From NCBI GenBank assembly GCA_044348005.1, contig JBIKTR010000006.1, positions 52,180-116,179 of the forward strand: a stretch of 64,000 bases of DNA, read 5' to 3'. Numbering within the stretch: the first letter of the stretch is position 1; every line of letters starts with the position of its first letter. Both the position numbers and the translations under genes were made by a program. This document shows positions 50,148 through 58,825 of the stretch, piece by piece. The notes beneath the pieces are model-generated. The model saw only the letters and a program-made list of their open reading frames with translations, was not told the origin of the DNA and did no database searches. The DNA is from JAJTHC01 sp044348005 (GTDB lineage Bacteria; Cyanobacteriota; Vampirovibrionia; Vampirovibrionales; JAJTHC01).

Positions 50148-53100
50148 CTACCAGCCCACCGATGCCAAGATCGGGTTCCACAACACTAGCCCCGTCGATG
50201 CATCTTCGTGAGACAGCGTCAAGCCCTCTTCCACAAAGTGCAAGCCCAAACGATCGGTCTGCAACGCCTCCAAAATAGCCACCTGCGTGCGTAAATCGGG
50301 CAAATGGCTGGCCCCTGCCCCTAAGTGAATGCTCGGCGTTTCCGCACCATACGGCAAAATGACGTCCGCCTTCAACCAGCGAATCATCGCTTGCGTCAAC
50401 TCCCCCAACACCCCGTGCAAAAACAAGTAATCTTGATAGCGATCTTCCTTAAACCACACCCGAGCCAAATCGGCAATGTCTTCACCCAAGGTCACCGCAA
50501 AAATCGCCAGTGGATCTCCTTCGGCGGAAACCCCTTCCACCAAGCTTAAGGACTCATCCTTACCCCAAAGCGGAGCAATCGGCGTTTCCCACGTCGCAAA
50601 AGGCTCGTCGTGCGTGGGGGAGCGGTAAAGGGCAAGCAATGGATTTACCCCCTCTCCCTTTGGGAGAGGGTTGCCTTGCCCCTCCTCCCTTAGGGAGGAG
50701 GTTGGGAGGAGGGACTGCCCCCACTGGAGCTGGTGGTTTCCCTCACCCTGCCCTCTCCCCTGTAAAAAGAGTGGGGCAGAAGGTTCTAGGACGCCTTTCG
50801 CCTGCACCAAGCCCCACACGGCGTGAGGCTTCAAGGCCTTTTCAACGTCGGGGTGATTGAGCGTGCGGTGCAAAATAGCGTCCAACGCCAGACGCTTACG
50901 CCACGCCGATTCACTTTCGCCCGCTTCTGGCGGAGCAAAGCCCCAATTACGAGTCGCCAAGGTCTTCAAATCCACATAGGGAAGAAGTTCGGCAATCGTC
51001 GGCGTCAACAGCGGAGCCACCGCATCGCCCAAGTACAAACCAGCCTCCACCGCCTTTTGTGGGGGCGGTGTGCTTAGCTCCCTCTCCCTCTGGGAGAGGG
51101 TTGGGGTGAGGGTCTTTTCTGTTCCTCCTCCATTAGGGAGGAGGCTAGGAGGAGGGATGTCTTCGGCTCCCTCTCCCTTTGGGAGAGGGCTGGGGTGAGG
51201 GACTTCTTCAAGGGCATAAGAACTATAACGTTCCTGCACATAGGATTCAAAGGTGTTTTCGCCGATTTTCTGCATCATGGCGAGGCTTTCAAAGGCGTCT
51301 TTCACATACGCCACATGCGGATATTCATCGTAACAATCGACTTCCACATAGTGCCGAGTCAAGGCAGCACCGCCCAAAAAAACAGGCAGGCGATAGCCCT
51401 TTTCTTTCAGGGCGATCATATTCTCTCGCATAATCACGGTGGATTTCACCAAAAGCCCCGAAAGCCCAATCGCATTGGGCTTGTGCAATTCCACCGATTT
51501 AAGAATATCTTCCAGCGGTTGCTTAATGCCCAAATTATGCACCTTATAGCCGTTATTGGTCAAAATAATATCCACCAAGTTCTTGCCAATGTCATGCACA
51601 TCGCCCTTGACGGTGGCGAGTACGACGGTGCCTTTTTCCTGCCCGTCGATCTTTTCCATAAACGGTTCCAAATACGCCACCGCCGCTTTCATCGTTTCCG
51701 CCGACTGCAACACAAACGGCAGTTGCATTTGCCCACTGCCAAAGAGTTCCCCCACGACCTTCATGCCATCGAGCAACAGGGTGTTGATAATATCAAGCGG
51801 GGTGTAGGTGAGCATCGCCGTTTCAAGGTCTTTGGCGAGATCGATTTTCACGCCATCAATGATGCGTTGCTTGAGCCGTGCCTCAATCGCTTCAGGCAAA
51901 TGAGCCAAGGGGTCTTTTTTGATGCCACTGCTCTGCATGTTCGAAAACAATTCCAAGTAACGTTGTAGGGGATTGCCCTTCTCATGATTGCGGTCGTAGA
52001 TGAGATCCAACGCCGTTTCTCGCTGAATTTCGTCGATTTTGTGGAAGGGCATAATTTTAGACACATGCACGATCGCCCCTGTCATGCCCCGTTTAACCGC
52101 TTCATGCAAGTACACCGAATTCAGCACCTTACGAGCCGTAGGATTCAGCCCAAAGGAAATGTTCGACAAGCCTAAAATGATTTGAATTTCTGGGTACAAC
52201 TGGCTCAATTGCTCAATGGCATCGAGCGTGTAATAGCCGAGTGGGCGGTCGTCTTCATTGCCTGTACAAATGGTGAAGGTTAAGGGATCGATCAAAATAT
52301 CGTGGTGCGGTAGGCCGTATTCATCGACGCAAAAGTCAATCAGTCGTTTGGCGACTCGTACCTTGTCTTCGGTGGTTTTCGCCATGCCAGATTCTTCGAT
52401 AGTCAGGGCAATGACGCTGGCTCCGTGGGCTTTGACGAGTTTGAGTCGTGCATGAGTGGGGGCTTCGCCGTCTTCAAAGTTAATGGAATTCAAAATGGCC
52501 TTACCCCCATAGAGCGCCAAAGCAGATTCCAAAACGGGCAGTTCCGTACTGTCAATCACCAGCGGTAGCGTGCTACTGCCACGCAGTCGGGTGAGAAAAG
52601 CCGTCATGTCGGCGACTTCGTTGCGACCCACATAGGCGGTGCAGACATCGAGGGCGTGCGAGCCTTCGCGTTCTTGTTCCACCGCGATGGACAAGCAGGT
52701 GTCCCAATCTTCTTGGGCTTGGGCCTCTCGGAAGGCTTTGGATCCATTGGCGTTGCATCGTTCGCCTATGGCGAAATAGGCATTTTCTTGGCGTAAATCC
52801 ACCGCCGAATACAACGATGCCACTTGTGGGATTGTTTCGACCGTTCGAGCTTGGAAGGGGGGGCGTTTTACTCCCTCTCCCTTTGGGAGTGGGTTGGGGT
52901 GAGGGTCGCCTTGCTCCCTCTCCCTTTGGGAGAGGGCTGGGGTGAGGGAACTCAGCATCGCATCTAAGGCACGAATGTGGGATGGTGTGGTACCACAACA
53001 TCCGCCAATGAGGTTGAGCTTGTATTTGTCGATAAACGTTTTGAGATGCGTGGCCAGCTGTTCAGGCGTGAGATCATAATGCGTTTTGCCGTGCTTCAGG

Positions 53101-53888
53101 CAAGGCAAGCCCGCATTCGGCTGAATGAAAATCAATTTTTCCCACCCTTCGGCGAGCTGTTGTAGATGCGTTTCCATTTCAACAGGCCCTGTGGCACAAT
53201 TCATGCCAAGGGCGTCGACGTCTAGGCTTGAAAGTATCGCCATAACGGCGTTAATGTCTGCCCCCACGAGTAGAGTACCCGTGGTTTCAACCGTCACCTG
53301 CACAAAAATCGGGATGTACCCTTCACCCCCCTGCTCAAGTCGTGCTTGCTTGCAGGCTTCCACGGCGGCTTTGATTTGCAAGGTGTCTTGGCAGGTTTCG
53401 ATGAGAAAGGCATCAATGCCTCCAGCCAGCAAGCCTTGGGCTTGCGTTTTAATGCCTGCGAGCAAGTCGTGATAGCCGATATGCCCCAAGCTCGGCAGTT
53501 TCGTCCCAGGGCCAATACTACCCAACACATAGCGCGTTTTGCCGTCTTTTTGCGTGGCTTCGCTCACGCATTCACGAGCCAGCACCCCAGCGAGTCGGCT
53601 CAATTCAAAGGCGTCGTCTTGCAAGCCAAACTCGCCAAGCGTTATGGTGGACGAGCCGAAGCTATTGGTTTGGATGCAGTCGGCTCCTGCTTCGAGGTAG
53701 CTATGGTGGATCTGCTTGACGAGATCGGGGCGTGATGTGTTGAGGATTTCGGTGCAGTTTTCGCAGTTCAAGTAGTCGACTTCTACGCTCAAATCCATGG
53801 CTTGGACTTGGCTTCCCATGGCTCCGTCGCAGAGCAAGGTGTGGGATTTAAGAGCATCGAGCAACGGCGAGGGTTTAGTTTTGTGCAT
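50148..53888 (-). CDS. metH: Cobalamin-dependent methionine synthase with palindromic-repeat insertions
   Basis: A 1246-residue modular enzyme. The homocysteine domain (about 1-310) has zinc cysteines in GMNCATG and GGCCGTT; the pterin domain (about 360-640) has GERCNANGSKAF; the B12 cap and cobalamin domains (about 650-890) have KGDVHDIGKN with the cobalt-ligand His near 763. The reactivation domain follows (about 945-1246). Three stretches are translated palindromic repeats (residues about 311-341, 895-941, 1030-1082; for example PHPNPLPKGEG, LTPTLSQRERE), the first two in interdomain linkers. The usual RxxxGYPACPD AdoMet motif reads HLGAGASHLPDL, so reactivation may differ. It overlaps the upstream gene by 14 bp. 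No cobalamin riboswitch was seen. Confidence 0.95.
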   Translation of the reverse strand: MHKTKPSPLLDALKSHTLLCDGAMGSQVQAMDLSVEVDYLNCENCTEILNTSRPDLVKQIHHSYLEAGADCIQTNSFGSSTITLGEFGLQDDAFELSRLAGVLARECVSEATQKDGKTRYVLGSIGPGTKLPSLGHIGYHDLLAGIKTQAQGLLAGGIDAFLIETCQDTLQIKAAVEACKQARLEQGGEGYIPIFVQVTVETTGTLLVGADINAVMAILSSLDVDALGMNCATGPVEMETHLQQLAEGWEKLIFIQPNAGLPCLKHGKTHYDLTPEQLATHLKTFIDKYKLNLIGGCCGTTPSHIRALDAMLSSLTPALSQREREQGDPHPNPLPKGEGVKRPPFQARTVETIPQVASLYSAVDLRQENAYFAIGERCNANGSKAFREAQAQEDWDTCLSIAVEQEREGSHALDVCTAYVGRNEVADMTAFLTRLRGSSTLPLVIDSTELPVLESALALYGGKAILNSINFEDGEAPTHARLKLVKAHGASVIALTIEESGMAKTTEDKVRVAKRLIDFCVDEYGLPHHDILIDPLTFTICTGNEDDRPLGYYTLDAIEQLSQLYPEIQIILGLSNISFGLNPTARKVLNSVYLHEAVKRGMTGAIVHVSKIMPFHKIDEIQRETALDLIYDRNHEKGNPLQRYLELFSNMQSSGIKKDPLAHLPEAIEARLKQRIIDGVKIDLAKDLETAMLTYTPLDIINTLLLDGMKVVGELFGSGQMQLPFVLQSAETMKAAVAYLEPFMEKIDGQEKGTVVLATVKGDVHDIGKNLVDIILTNNGYKVHNLGIKQPLEDILKSVELHKPNAIGLSGLLVKSTVIMRENMIALKEKGYRLPVFLGGAALTRHYVEVDCYDEYPHVAYVKDAFESLAMMQKIGENTFESYVQERYSSYALEEVPHPSPLPKGEGAEDIPPPSLLPNGGGTEKTLTPTLSQRERELSTPPPQKAVEAGLYLGDAVAPLLTPTIAELLPYVDLKTLATRNWGFAPPEAGESESAWRKRLALDAILHRTLNHPDVEKALKPHAVWGLVQAKGVLEPSAPLFLQGRGQGEGNHQLQWGQSLLPTSSLREEGQGNPLPKGEGVNPLLALYRSPTHDEPFATWETPIAPLWGKDESLSLVEGVSAEGDPLAIFAVTLGEDIADLARVWFKEDRYQDYLFLHGVLGELTQAMIRWLKADVILPYGAETPSIHLGAGASHLPDLRTQVAILEALQTDRLGLHFVEEGLTLSHEDASTGLVLWNPILASVGW
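50640..50800. repeat. REP-like palindromic insertion 3 within metH
   Basis: Palindromes with arms CCCTCTCCC/GGGAGAGGG and CCTCCTCCC/GGGAGGAGG, then GGAGGAGGGACT and a degenerate CCCTCACCC-CCCTCTCCCC piece. It keeps the metH frame and adds about 50 residues in the reactivation domain. Confidence 0.85.
51065..51215. repeat. REP-like palindromic insertion 2 within metH
   Basis: Three palindromes in series, with GGTTGGGGTGAGGG-type tails after the first and third. In frame; encodes about 46 Pro/Gly/Arg-rich residues between the cobalamin and reactivation domains. Confidence 0.88.
52865..52955. repeat. REP-like palindromic insertion 1 within metH
   Basis: Two palindromes, each followed by TGGGGTGAGGG. 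In frame; encodes SLTPALSQREREQG and HPNPLPKGEG in the linker between the homocysteine and pterin domains. Confidence 0.88.
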
Positions 53889-54687
53889 CTAGGGTGTTGT
53901 CTTTTTGTTCTTCAAAATAAAGATTATATTGTTCATTTAAACTCTCTAATAAGGTATTTAAAGGTTTAAATGCATCATCTTTTACATTAAAATACTCACT
54001 AAAATGATCTCTTAAGACAGGTCGAGGATTGCCTTCATATTTGGGGAATGTTGCCAAGCACACGGCGAGTTCTCTTTTAGATTGTTTATGACTAATATCG
54101 AGTCCTTTTGCTTGCGTACTCGTTTTAAAAGTATCTAAAACAAAGTGGACGTTCTGCTTAAAATTGTCACTCTCTTTGAGAGTATGAATCGCAATACTCT
54201 CTAGGTCATTATAAGCCCCTCCTAAATCCTTTAAAACGTATAAGCCAAATTGAATAGAGCTATTTTGATCTTGTGTTATTTGATTTAAGTCAGGACATGG
54301 AAATTTATATTTTCGAAGCGTCTCTTGAATATTTTTAATGTGAGCTTCATCTTGATCATTACTTGAATCCACTAGAACAATAATAGCCTTTGTTTCAATG
54401 TCTTTTTCATTATTATCACGTCTGTTATCTAAAATGCGAATCGTTTGTTCAAATTCTTTATCTAGACTATCAATTCCGCCTAAGGAAGCTAATGTAATGG
54501 TAGATTCTTTTTGAACTTCAATCACGGTTTTGTGGTTATTTACCACTGAAATAACATCTTTTTCTATAAGTTTTTTCGTTCTGAAAAAGCCTTGTAGAAA
54601 AGCTACATCATCCCCGCCTTCTACCATAAAAATAATTTTAGAATTGAACGCTGTTTCACAATGATGAGGAGATTTAGCACGTCCCAT
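53875..54687 (-). CDS. TOPRIM-like protein (DUF4435/DUF3226 type) paired with an ATPase
   Basis: A 270-residue protein. IIFMVEGGDDVAFLQGFFRT near the start (Glu with following DD) and AIIVLVDSSNDQDEAHI (Asp cluster, about residue 105) fit the TOPRIM pattern of small DUF3226/DUF4435 proteins. Its ATG overlaps the ATPase stop by one base (TAATG). ATPase plus TOPRIM-like partner is the arrangement of the PARIS defence system (AriA/AriB) and split OLD-type systems. The gene is AT-rich. Function as an anti-phage effector is inferred from the pairing only. Confidence 0.7.
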   Translation of the reverse strand: MGRAKSPHHCETAFNSKIIFMVEGGDDVAFLQGFFRTKKLIEKDVISVVNNHKTVIEVQKESTITLASLGGIDSLDKEFEQTIRILDNRRDNNEKDIETKAIIVLVDSSNDQDEAHIKNIQETLRKYKFPCPDLNQITQDQNSSIQFGLYVLKDLGGAYNDLESIAIHTLKESDNFKQNVHFVLDTFKTSTQAKGLDISHKQSKRELAVCLATFPKYEGNPRPVLRDHFSEYFNVKDDAFKPLNTLLESLNEQYNLYFEEQKDNTLDAQN

Positions 54688-55775
54688 TATCTTAATTCCT
54701 CCCCTAAGTCTGTAAAGAAGTCTAAGTCGTCAGGGGTATACTTCTTAGCCGTGACTTTGTCGGTGTCGTCTTTCTTCAAGCGAAACACACACGCCAAATC
54801 CAGAGGCTCCTGCGTCGTGTCGGGGTTGCCTTCCGCATCTTTCGGAGCCACGGTGAGGTCGTCGCCATTGTCTTTCATTTCTTGCAAGACGGCGTTCAGC
54901 GATTCCAGCACCTCGTAGCTGTGAGTGGTGAAGAAGAACTGCGTGCCGTCGTCTTTCGCTGCCGTGAGGATCATTCGCCACATGTCTTTTTGGACGCTCC
55001 AGTGAAAGCCGTTTTCAATCTCGTCGATGAAAATATTTTGCCCTTTAAATTTTAAAATGATTGATGCCAAAGCAAAAAGTCTAACAAAACCTTCCCCCAT
55101 AACTGAAAAAGGGATTGGTTTTTTATATTTGGAAAGACGACAATAAAGTCCGCCTGATGTAAAGGAACCTATATCTACGAGAGTCGTTTCTATACTCTTT
55201 AAACTTTCAATTACTTGTTCAACACTGGAGTTTTGAACAAGCTCATCAAAAATAGAGTATGCTATATTTAAATGGTTTTCTGTACTGGTTCCTACATAAT
55301 TTGTGAAGCTTTTTGGATGGGCTATAAAACGATCTTCATTTAAAAGTATATGTAACTCCTTCGTCCCATCTATAGTGACTTGCATTTGGGAATCCTGTGA
55401 AAAATTTCTTTTCAAAAGAGTTTTACTTTTGTTGAGTGTTATTTGACAATGTTTATCCTCCATAAAAATAGTATCAAAACGAAATTTCAACCCTCCAAAA
55501 ATTTGATTTGTCAAAACACCCTCGTTGAACAGAGGGGGTAATTCTAACTGTTTTCTATATTTTTCTTCCTCGCTGTCAAATATATATTTTTGGTATCTTT
55601 CTTTAGTTTCCTCATAAAAAGCAGGGAGTTTTTCACCAATCGCCAACGCCTGCAAAACGGAGGTCTTGCCGACGTTGTTGCCCCCCACAAACACATTCAC
55701 CATGCCCAAACCCTCAAGCTTCATCTCGCGGATGCCTTTGAAATTCTGAACCTCTAGCGTTGTATAGCTCGTCAT
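54687..55775 (-). CDS. AAA ATPase (AAA_15/21, ABC-like) of a putative defence pair
   Basis: A 362-residue ATPase from ATG 55775 (AAGGAG 9 nt upstream). Walker A GGNNVGKTS (31-39) after LEVQNFKGIREMKLEGLG, Walker B NIFIDEIENGFHWS (about 245-258), and FFTTHSYEVLESL follow the SMC/OLD-like pattern. The frame is open to 56090, but that extension reads backwards through tRNA-fMet and is rejected. Base composition is mosaic: both ends are GC-rich, while about 55025-55620 is AT-rich. It precedes the TOPRIM-like gene and metH. Confidence 0.8.
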   Translation of the reverse strand: MTSYTTLEVQNFKGIREMKLEGLGMVNVFVGGNNVGKTSVLQALAIGEKLPAFYEETKERYQKYIFDSEEEKYRKQLELPPLFNEGVLTNQIFGGLKFRFDTIFMEDKHCQITLNKSKTLLKRNFSQDSQMQVTIDGTKELHILLNEDRFIAHPKSFTNYVGTSTENHLNIAYSIFDELVQNSSVEQVIESLKSIETTLVDIGSFTSGGLYCRLSKYKKPIPFSVMGEGFVRLFALASIILKFKGQNIFIDEIENGFHWSVQKDMWRMILTAAKDDGTQFFFTTHSYEVLESLNAVLQEMKDNGDDLTVAPKDAEGNPDTTQEPLDLACVFRLKKDDTDKVTAKKYTPDDLDFFTDLGEELR

Positions 55776-55965
55776 AAGGGGAGTCTCCTTCTTGTTGGGG
55801 GCGAAAAATTGCCGATACATCCCCACTATTCTAACATAAAAAAGGGCCACGTTGGTGCGTGAAGGCACCCTAAGCGAAGCCTCCCAATTGTAACAGAATG
55901 TAACAGAACATGCCCCGACGTTGTGAACCCATTCGTTTGCGGTAAGATAAAGAAACATTAGACGT

Positions 55966-56042
<77 letters not shown>

Positions 56043-56045
56043 TTT

Positions 56046-56071
56046 AAGCCTTCTGTTGAGAAGGCTTTTTT
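56046..56071 (+). terminator. Rho-independent terminator of tRNA-fMet
   Basis: AAGCCTTCT, loop GTTG, AGAAGGCTT, then TTTT G. It follows the tRNA by 4 bp. Confidence 0.92.
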
Positions 56072-56167
56072 GTTGCTTGGCCAAACCCATGGTCTTGTTT
56101 TTCTATGTTTGCCGTATACTCAATAAAATAAGTTCAATACAATCCCCCAAACCTGAAAGTCCCTATT

Positions 56168-58549
56168 TTGACAACTTTAGACTCCCCTTCCACTGATATT
56201 CTACAAATCTACCGACAAATGCTCGCCTTCCCCTTGGATCCCTTTCAAGAAGAGGCCATTGAAATTATTCACCAAGGCGATTCCGTTGTCGTATGCGCCC
56301 CAACAGGAGCAGGCAAAACCGTTATTGCTGAATTTGCCACGCTTAAAGCCCTCAACGACGGCCAAAAACTCTTTTATACCACTCCACTTAAAGCCCTTTC
56401 AAACCAAAAATACCACGACTTAAAAGAACGCTTTGGCGAACAAAACGTGGGCCTGCTTACGGGAGACACCTCCATTAATCGTGAAGGTCAAATTATTGTC
56501 ATGACCACTGAAGTCTTTCGTAACATGCTTTACGGCTTGAATGAAGACAGCACACTGGTGAACAATTTAGGCTATGTGGTGCTCGATGAATGCCACTTTA
56601 TGAATGATGCCGATCGCGGGACGGTGTGGGAAGAATCCATTATTCACTGCCCGCATCATGTGAAGATGATTGCCCTTTCCGCGACGGTTTCTAACGCTGA
56701 AGAACTCACCGCATGGATGGATAAAATCCACCCCCACGTTCGTTTGGTTTACAGTACCTTTCGCCCTGTGCCACTGCACTTTCACTATTTTACGGGGCGA
56801 GAAGTGGTGCCGTTGTTTGAACAAGGCGAAGGGGGCAAAAAACGCCTGAATCACCGACTCAAGGGTGAACAAGTCATTCGCGGGGGCGCAGCACGAGGCA
56901 AGGCCTTTACCCCGCTTTCATTGATTGATGACATGGTTGAAAAAGACATGCTCCCTGCGATTTTCTTCACCTTTAGCCGTCGTGGGTGTGACACAGGCAT
57001 GAAAGAACTGGCCAACGTGCCGTTAAATTCGCCTGAACAACGCAAGCAAGTCAAGGCCTTTATTCAATTTTTTAGAGACAATAGCACCCTTGAAATTTCT
57101 CCTGAATTTGAAACCGCTTTGGCCAATGGCGTGGCTTGTCATCATGCTGGCTTGTTGCCAGCAACCAAAATGCTGGTGGAACAACTTTTTCAGAAAAACT
57201 TGCTTAAAGCCGTATTCGCCACAGAAACGCTGGCGGCGGGCATCAATATGCCGGCGCGTTCAACGGTGATTACCGCCATTTCTAAACGCACCAACGAAGG
57301 GCATCGCCTCTTAAATCCAAACGAATTCTTGCAAATGAGTGGACGAGCTGGACGACGGGGCATGGACACCGTAGGCCATGTTATTGCCGTTCGCACGCCG
57401 TTCAACACCGCCAGTGAAGTGGGCAAGCTGGCTTCTTCCAACGCCGATGCCTTAAACAGTCAATTTACCCCCACCTATAGCATGGTGCTCAACTTGCTTC
57501 AAAAGCATACCCTTTCAGTGGCCGAAACCATCGTCAACCGTAGTTTTGGCGCGTTTACGATGGACAGACGCGCCAATCCGCTTTCCACCGAACTGGGTGA
57601 ACGCAAAGAAATGCTGGATCTGGCGTATAACTTTCCCTGTGACTTTGGCTTGGATTTGAAGGCGTTTCAAGAACAATTAGCGCTTCGAGAAACCATCTCT
57701 CGCTTAAATCGTCAAAAATCCACCATGAAAAAACAGATTAAGAAGTTTGGGCCTCTGCCTGAACTCTTGGCTGAACTCAAGCGAGTGGAAGATGAACTTT
57801 TTAGCGTGATTAACCAAGTGGAAGAAGCGCCTTGTACTCAGTGTCACGCGTTTAAGTCTCACCGAAGAGCCAGTGAAAAAGTCGACAAAATCGAACGACA
57901 AGTCCATCGCTTAGAAGATCAAGTTCAAGCCGAACGAGATGTTTACTGGCAAAGCTTTTTAAAGCTGTATCAACTATTGCTTGAAGCGGGGTACTTGCAA
58001 AAAACGATCACAGCTGAAGGAGTTGAAGAAAATAAGCCTACCAGCCTTGGCTTGTTGACGGCCAACATTCGTACGGAAAACGAGTTGTTTGTCGCTGAAG
58101 CCTTGCGTGAAGAAGTGTTTGATGAGTTAGAGTTTCATGAGTTGGCGGCGATTGCTTCAGCCATTGTGAATGATTCGACTCGTGAAAATGTGCAAACCTT
58201 TGTTAGAAGTTCTAAAGCGGTGGGGTCTTGCGTCAGAAAGCTTCAGCGCATTGCGGACAAAGTCGTGCGTTTGCAACAGCATTATAAGGTGGATGTTCCC
58301 TTAAACATTAACCCTGTGGCCAGTGGTTTGGTGGAAATGTGGGCCAAAGGGGCGGATTGGCAGTCGGTTATGGCCGCCACGACGATGGATCAAGGCGATT
58401 TGGTGAGAAATTTGCGTCGTACCGCGGATATTTTGCGCCAGTTTGCGAAAACCCCTGGGATGCCGCCAGCGCTTGCATCTGTAGCGATGCAAGCCTTGAT
58501 TGCCATTCATCGTGAGCCGATTAAAGAAGTGGAATTGCCCACGGAATAA
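56168..58549 (+). CDS. Ski2-like DExH-box RNA helicase
   Basis: A 793-residue superfamily 2 helicase. FPLDPFQEEAIEII (entry motif), CAPTGAGKTVIAEFA (Walker A), TTPLKALSNQKYHDL, DECHFMNDADRGTVWE (DExH box), LSATVSN, ATETLAAGINMPARSTV and QMSGRAGRRGMD are all present, followed by the rRNA-processing-arch/DSHCT-like C-terminal part (about 560-793). It resembles cyanobacterial and chloroplast (ISE2) Ski2-family helicases, thought to act in RNA processing. The start is probably TTG at 56168, with a weak ribosome-binding site; the ATG at 56219 would cut into the helicase entry motif. Confidence 0.92.
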   Translation: MTTLDSPSTDILQIYRQMLAFPLDPFQEEAIEIIHQGDSVVVCAPTGAGKTVIAEFATLKALNDGQKLFYTTPLKALSNQKYHDLKERFGEQNVGLLTGDTSINREGQIIVMTTEVFRNMLYGLNEDSTLVNNLGYVVLDECHFMNDADRGTVWEESIIHCPHHVKMIALSATVSNAEELTAWMDKIHPHVRLVYSTFRPVPLHFHYFTGREVVPLFEQGEGGKKRLNHRLKGEQVIRGGAARGKAFTPLSLIDDMVEKDMLPAIFFTFSRRGCDTGMKELANVPLNSPEQRKQVKAFIQFFRDNSTLEISPEFETALANGVACHHAGLLPATKMLVEQLFQKNLLKAVFATETLAAGINMPARSTVITAISKRTNEGHRLLNPNEFLQMSGRAGRRGMDTVGHVIAVRTPFNTASEVGKLASSNADALNSQFTPTYSMVLNLLQKHTLSVAETIVNRSFGAFTMDRRANPLSTELGERKEMLDLAYNFPCDFGLDLKAFQEQLALRETISRLNRQKSTMKKQIKKFGPLPELLAELKRVEDELFSVINQVEEAPCTQCHAFKSHRRASEKVDKIERQVHRLEDQVQAERDVYWQSFLKLYQLLLEAGYLQKTITAEGVEENKPTSLGLLTANIRTENELFVAEALREEVFDELEFHELAAIASAIVNDSTRENVQTFVRSSKAVGSCVRKLQRIADKVVRLQQHYKVDVPLNINPVASGLVEMWAKGADWQSVMAATTMDQGDLVRNLRRTADILRQFAKTPGMPPALASVAMQALIAIHREPIKEVELPTE

Positions 58550-58561
58550 GCCACCAAGTGG

Positions 58562-58587
58562 TGTTTCATCTTTCGAACACTATAGAA
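58562..58587 (-). repeat. 26-bp motif identical to 47364-47389
   Basis: The reverse complement of this segment is identical over 26 bp to the end of copy C (core CTATAGTGTTCGAAAGATG). A partial copy lies left of array 2 (46314-46332). It may be the terminal part of the interspersed repeat. Confidence 0.8.
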
Positions 58588-58624
58588 GGCATTGATTTGG
58601 CGTTTTAAAAAAGGGAAACAAAAA

Positions 58625-58695
58625 AGGCGACACCCAGATTCGAACTGGGGATAAGGATTTTGCAGACCCCTGCCTTACCACTTGGCCATGTCGCC
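58625..58695 (-). tRNA. tRNA-Cys (GCA)
   Basis: Minus-strand cloverleaf of 71 nt: acceptor GGCGACA with complementary TGTCGCC, D-loop CCAAGTGGTAAGG, anticodon loop TCTGCAAAA giving GCA, T-arm CCCAGTTCGAATCTGGG. CCA is not encoded. A T-run follows immediately. Confidence 0.95.
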
Positions 58696-58825
58696 TTAGA
58701 CTATTCAATTAAACTTAGTGTAAAGCGAATAAAGTCAAATGTAAAGGTATCACGTACAAAGAGAGTGAAGATGCGTCCGAAATGTGGTATACTACCCCTA
58801 GTTTTGGAACAGAAGGATGCGGTTC

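Noticed and set aside
50510..51968. Plus-strand ORFs over metH
   Set aside because: They run antisense through metH and the palindromic repeats; metH motifs on the minus strand are unambiguous.
53889..54100. Cobalamin riboswitch upstream of metH
   Set aside because: The upstream sequence is coding (TOPRIM-like gene) and no B12-box-like sequence was seen.
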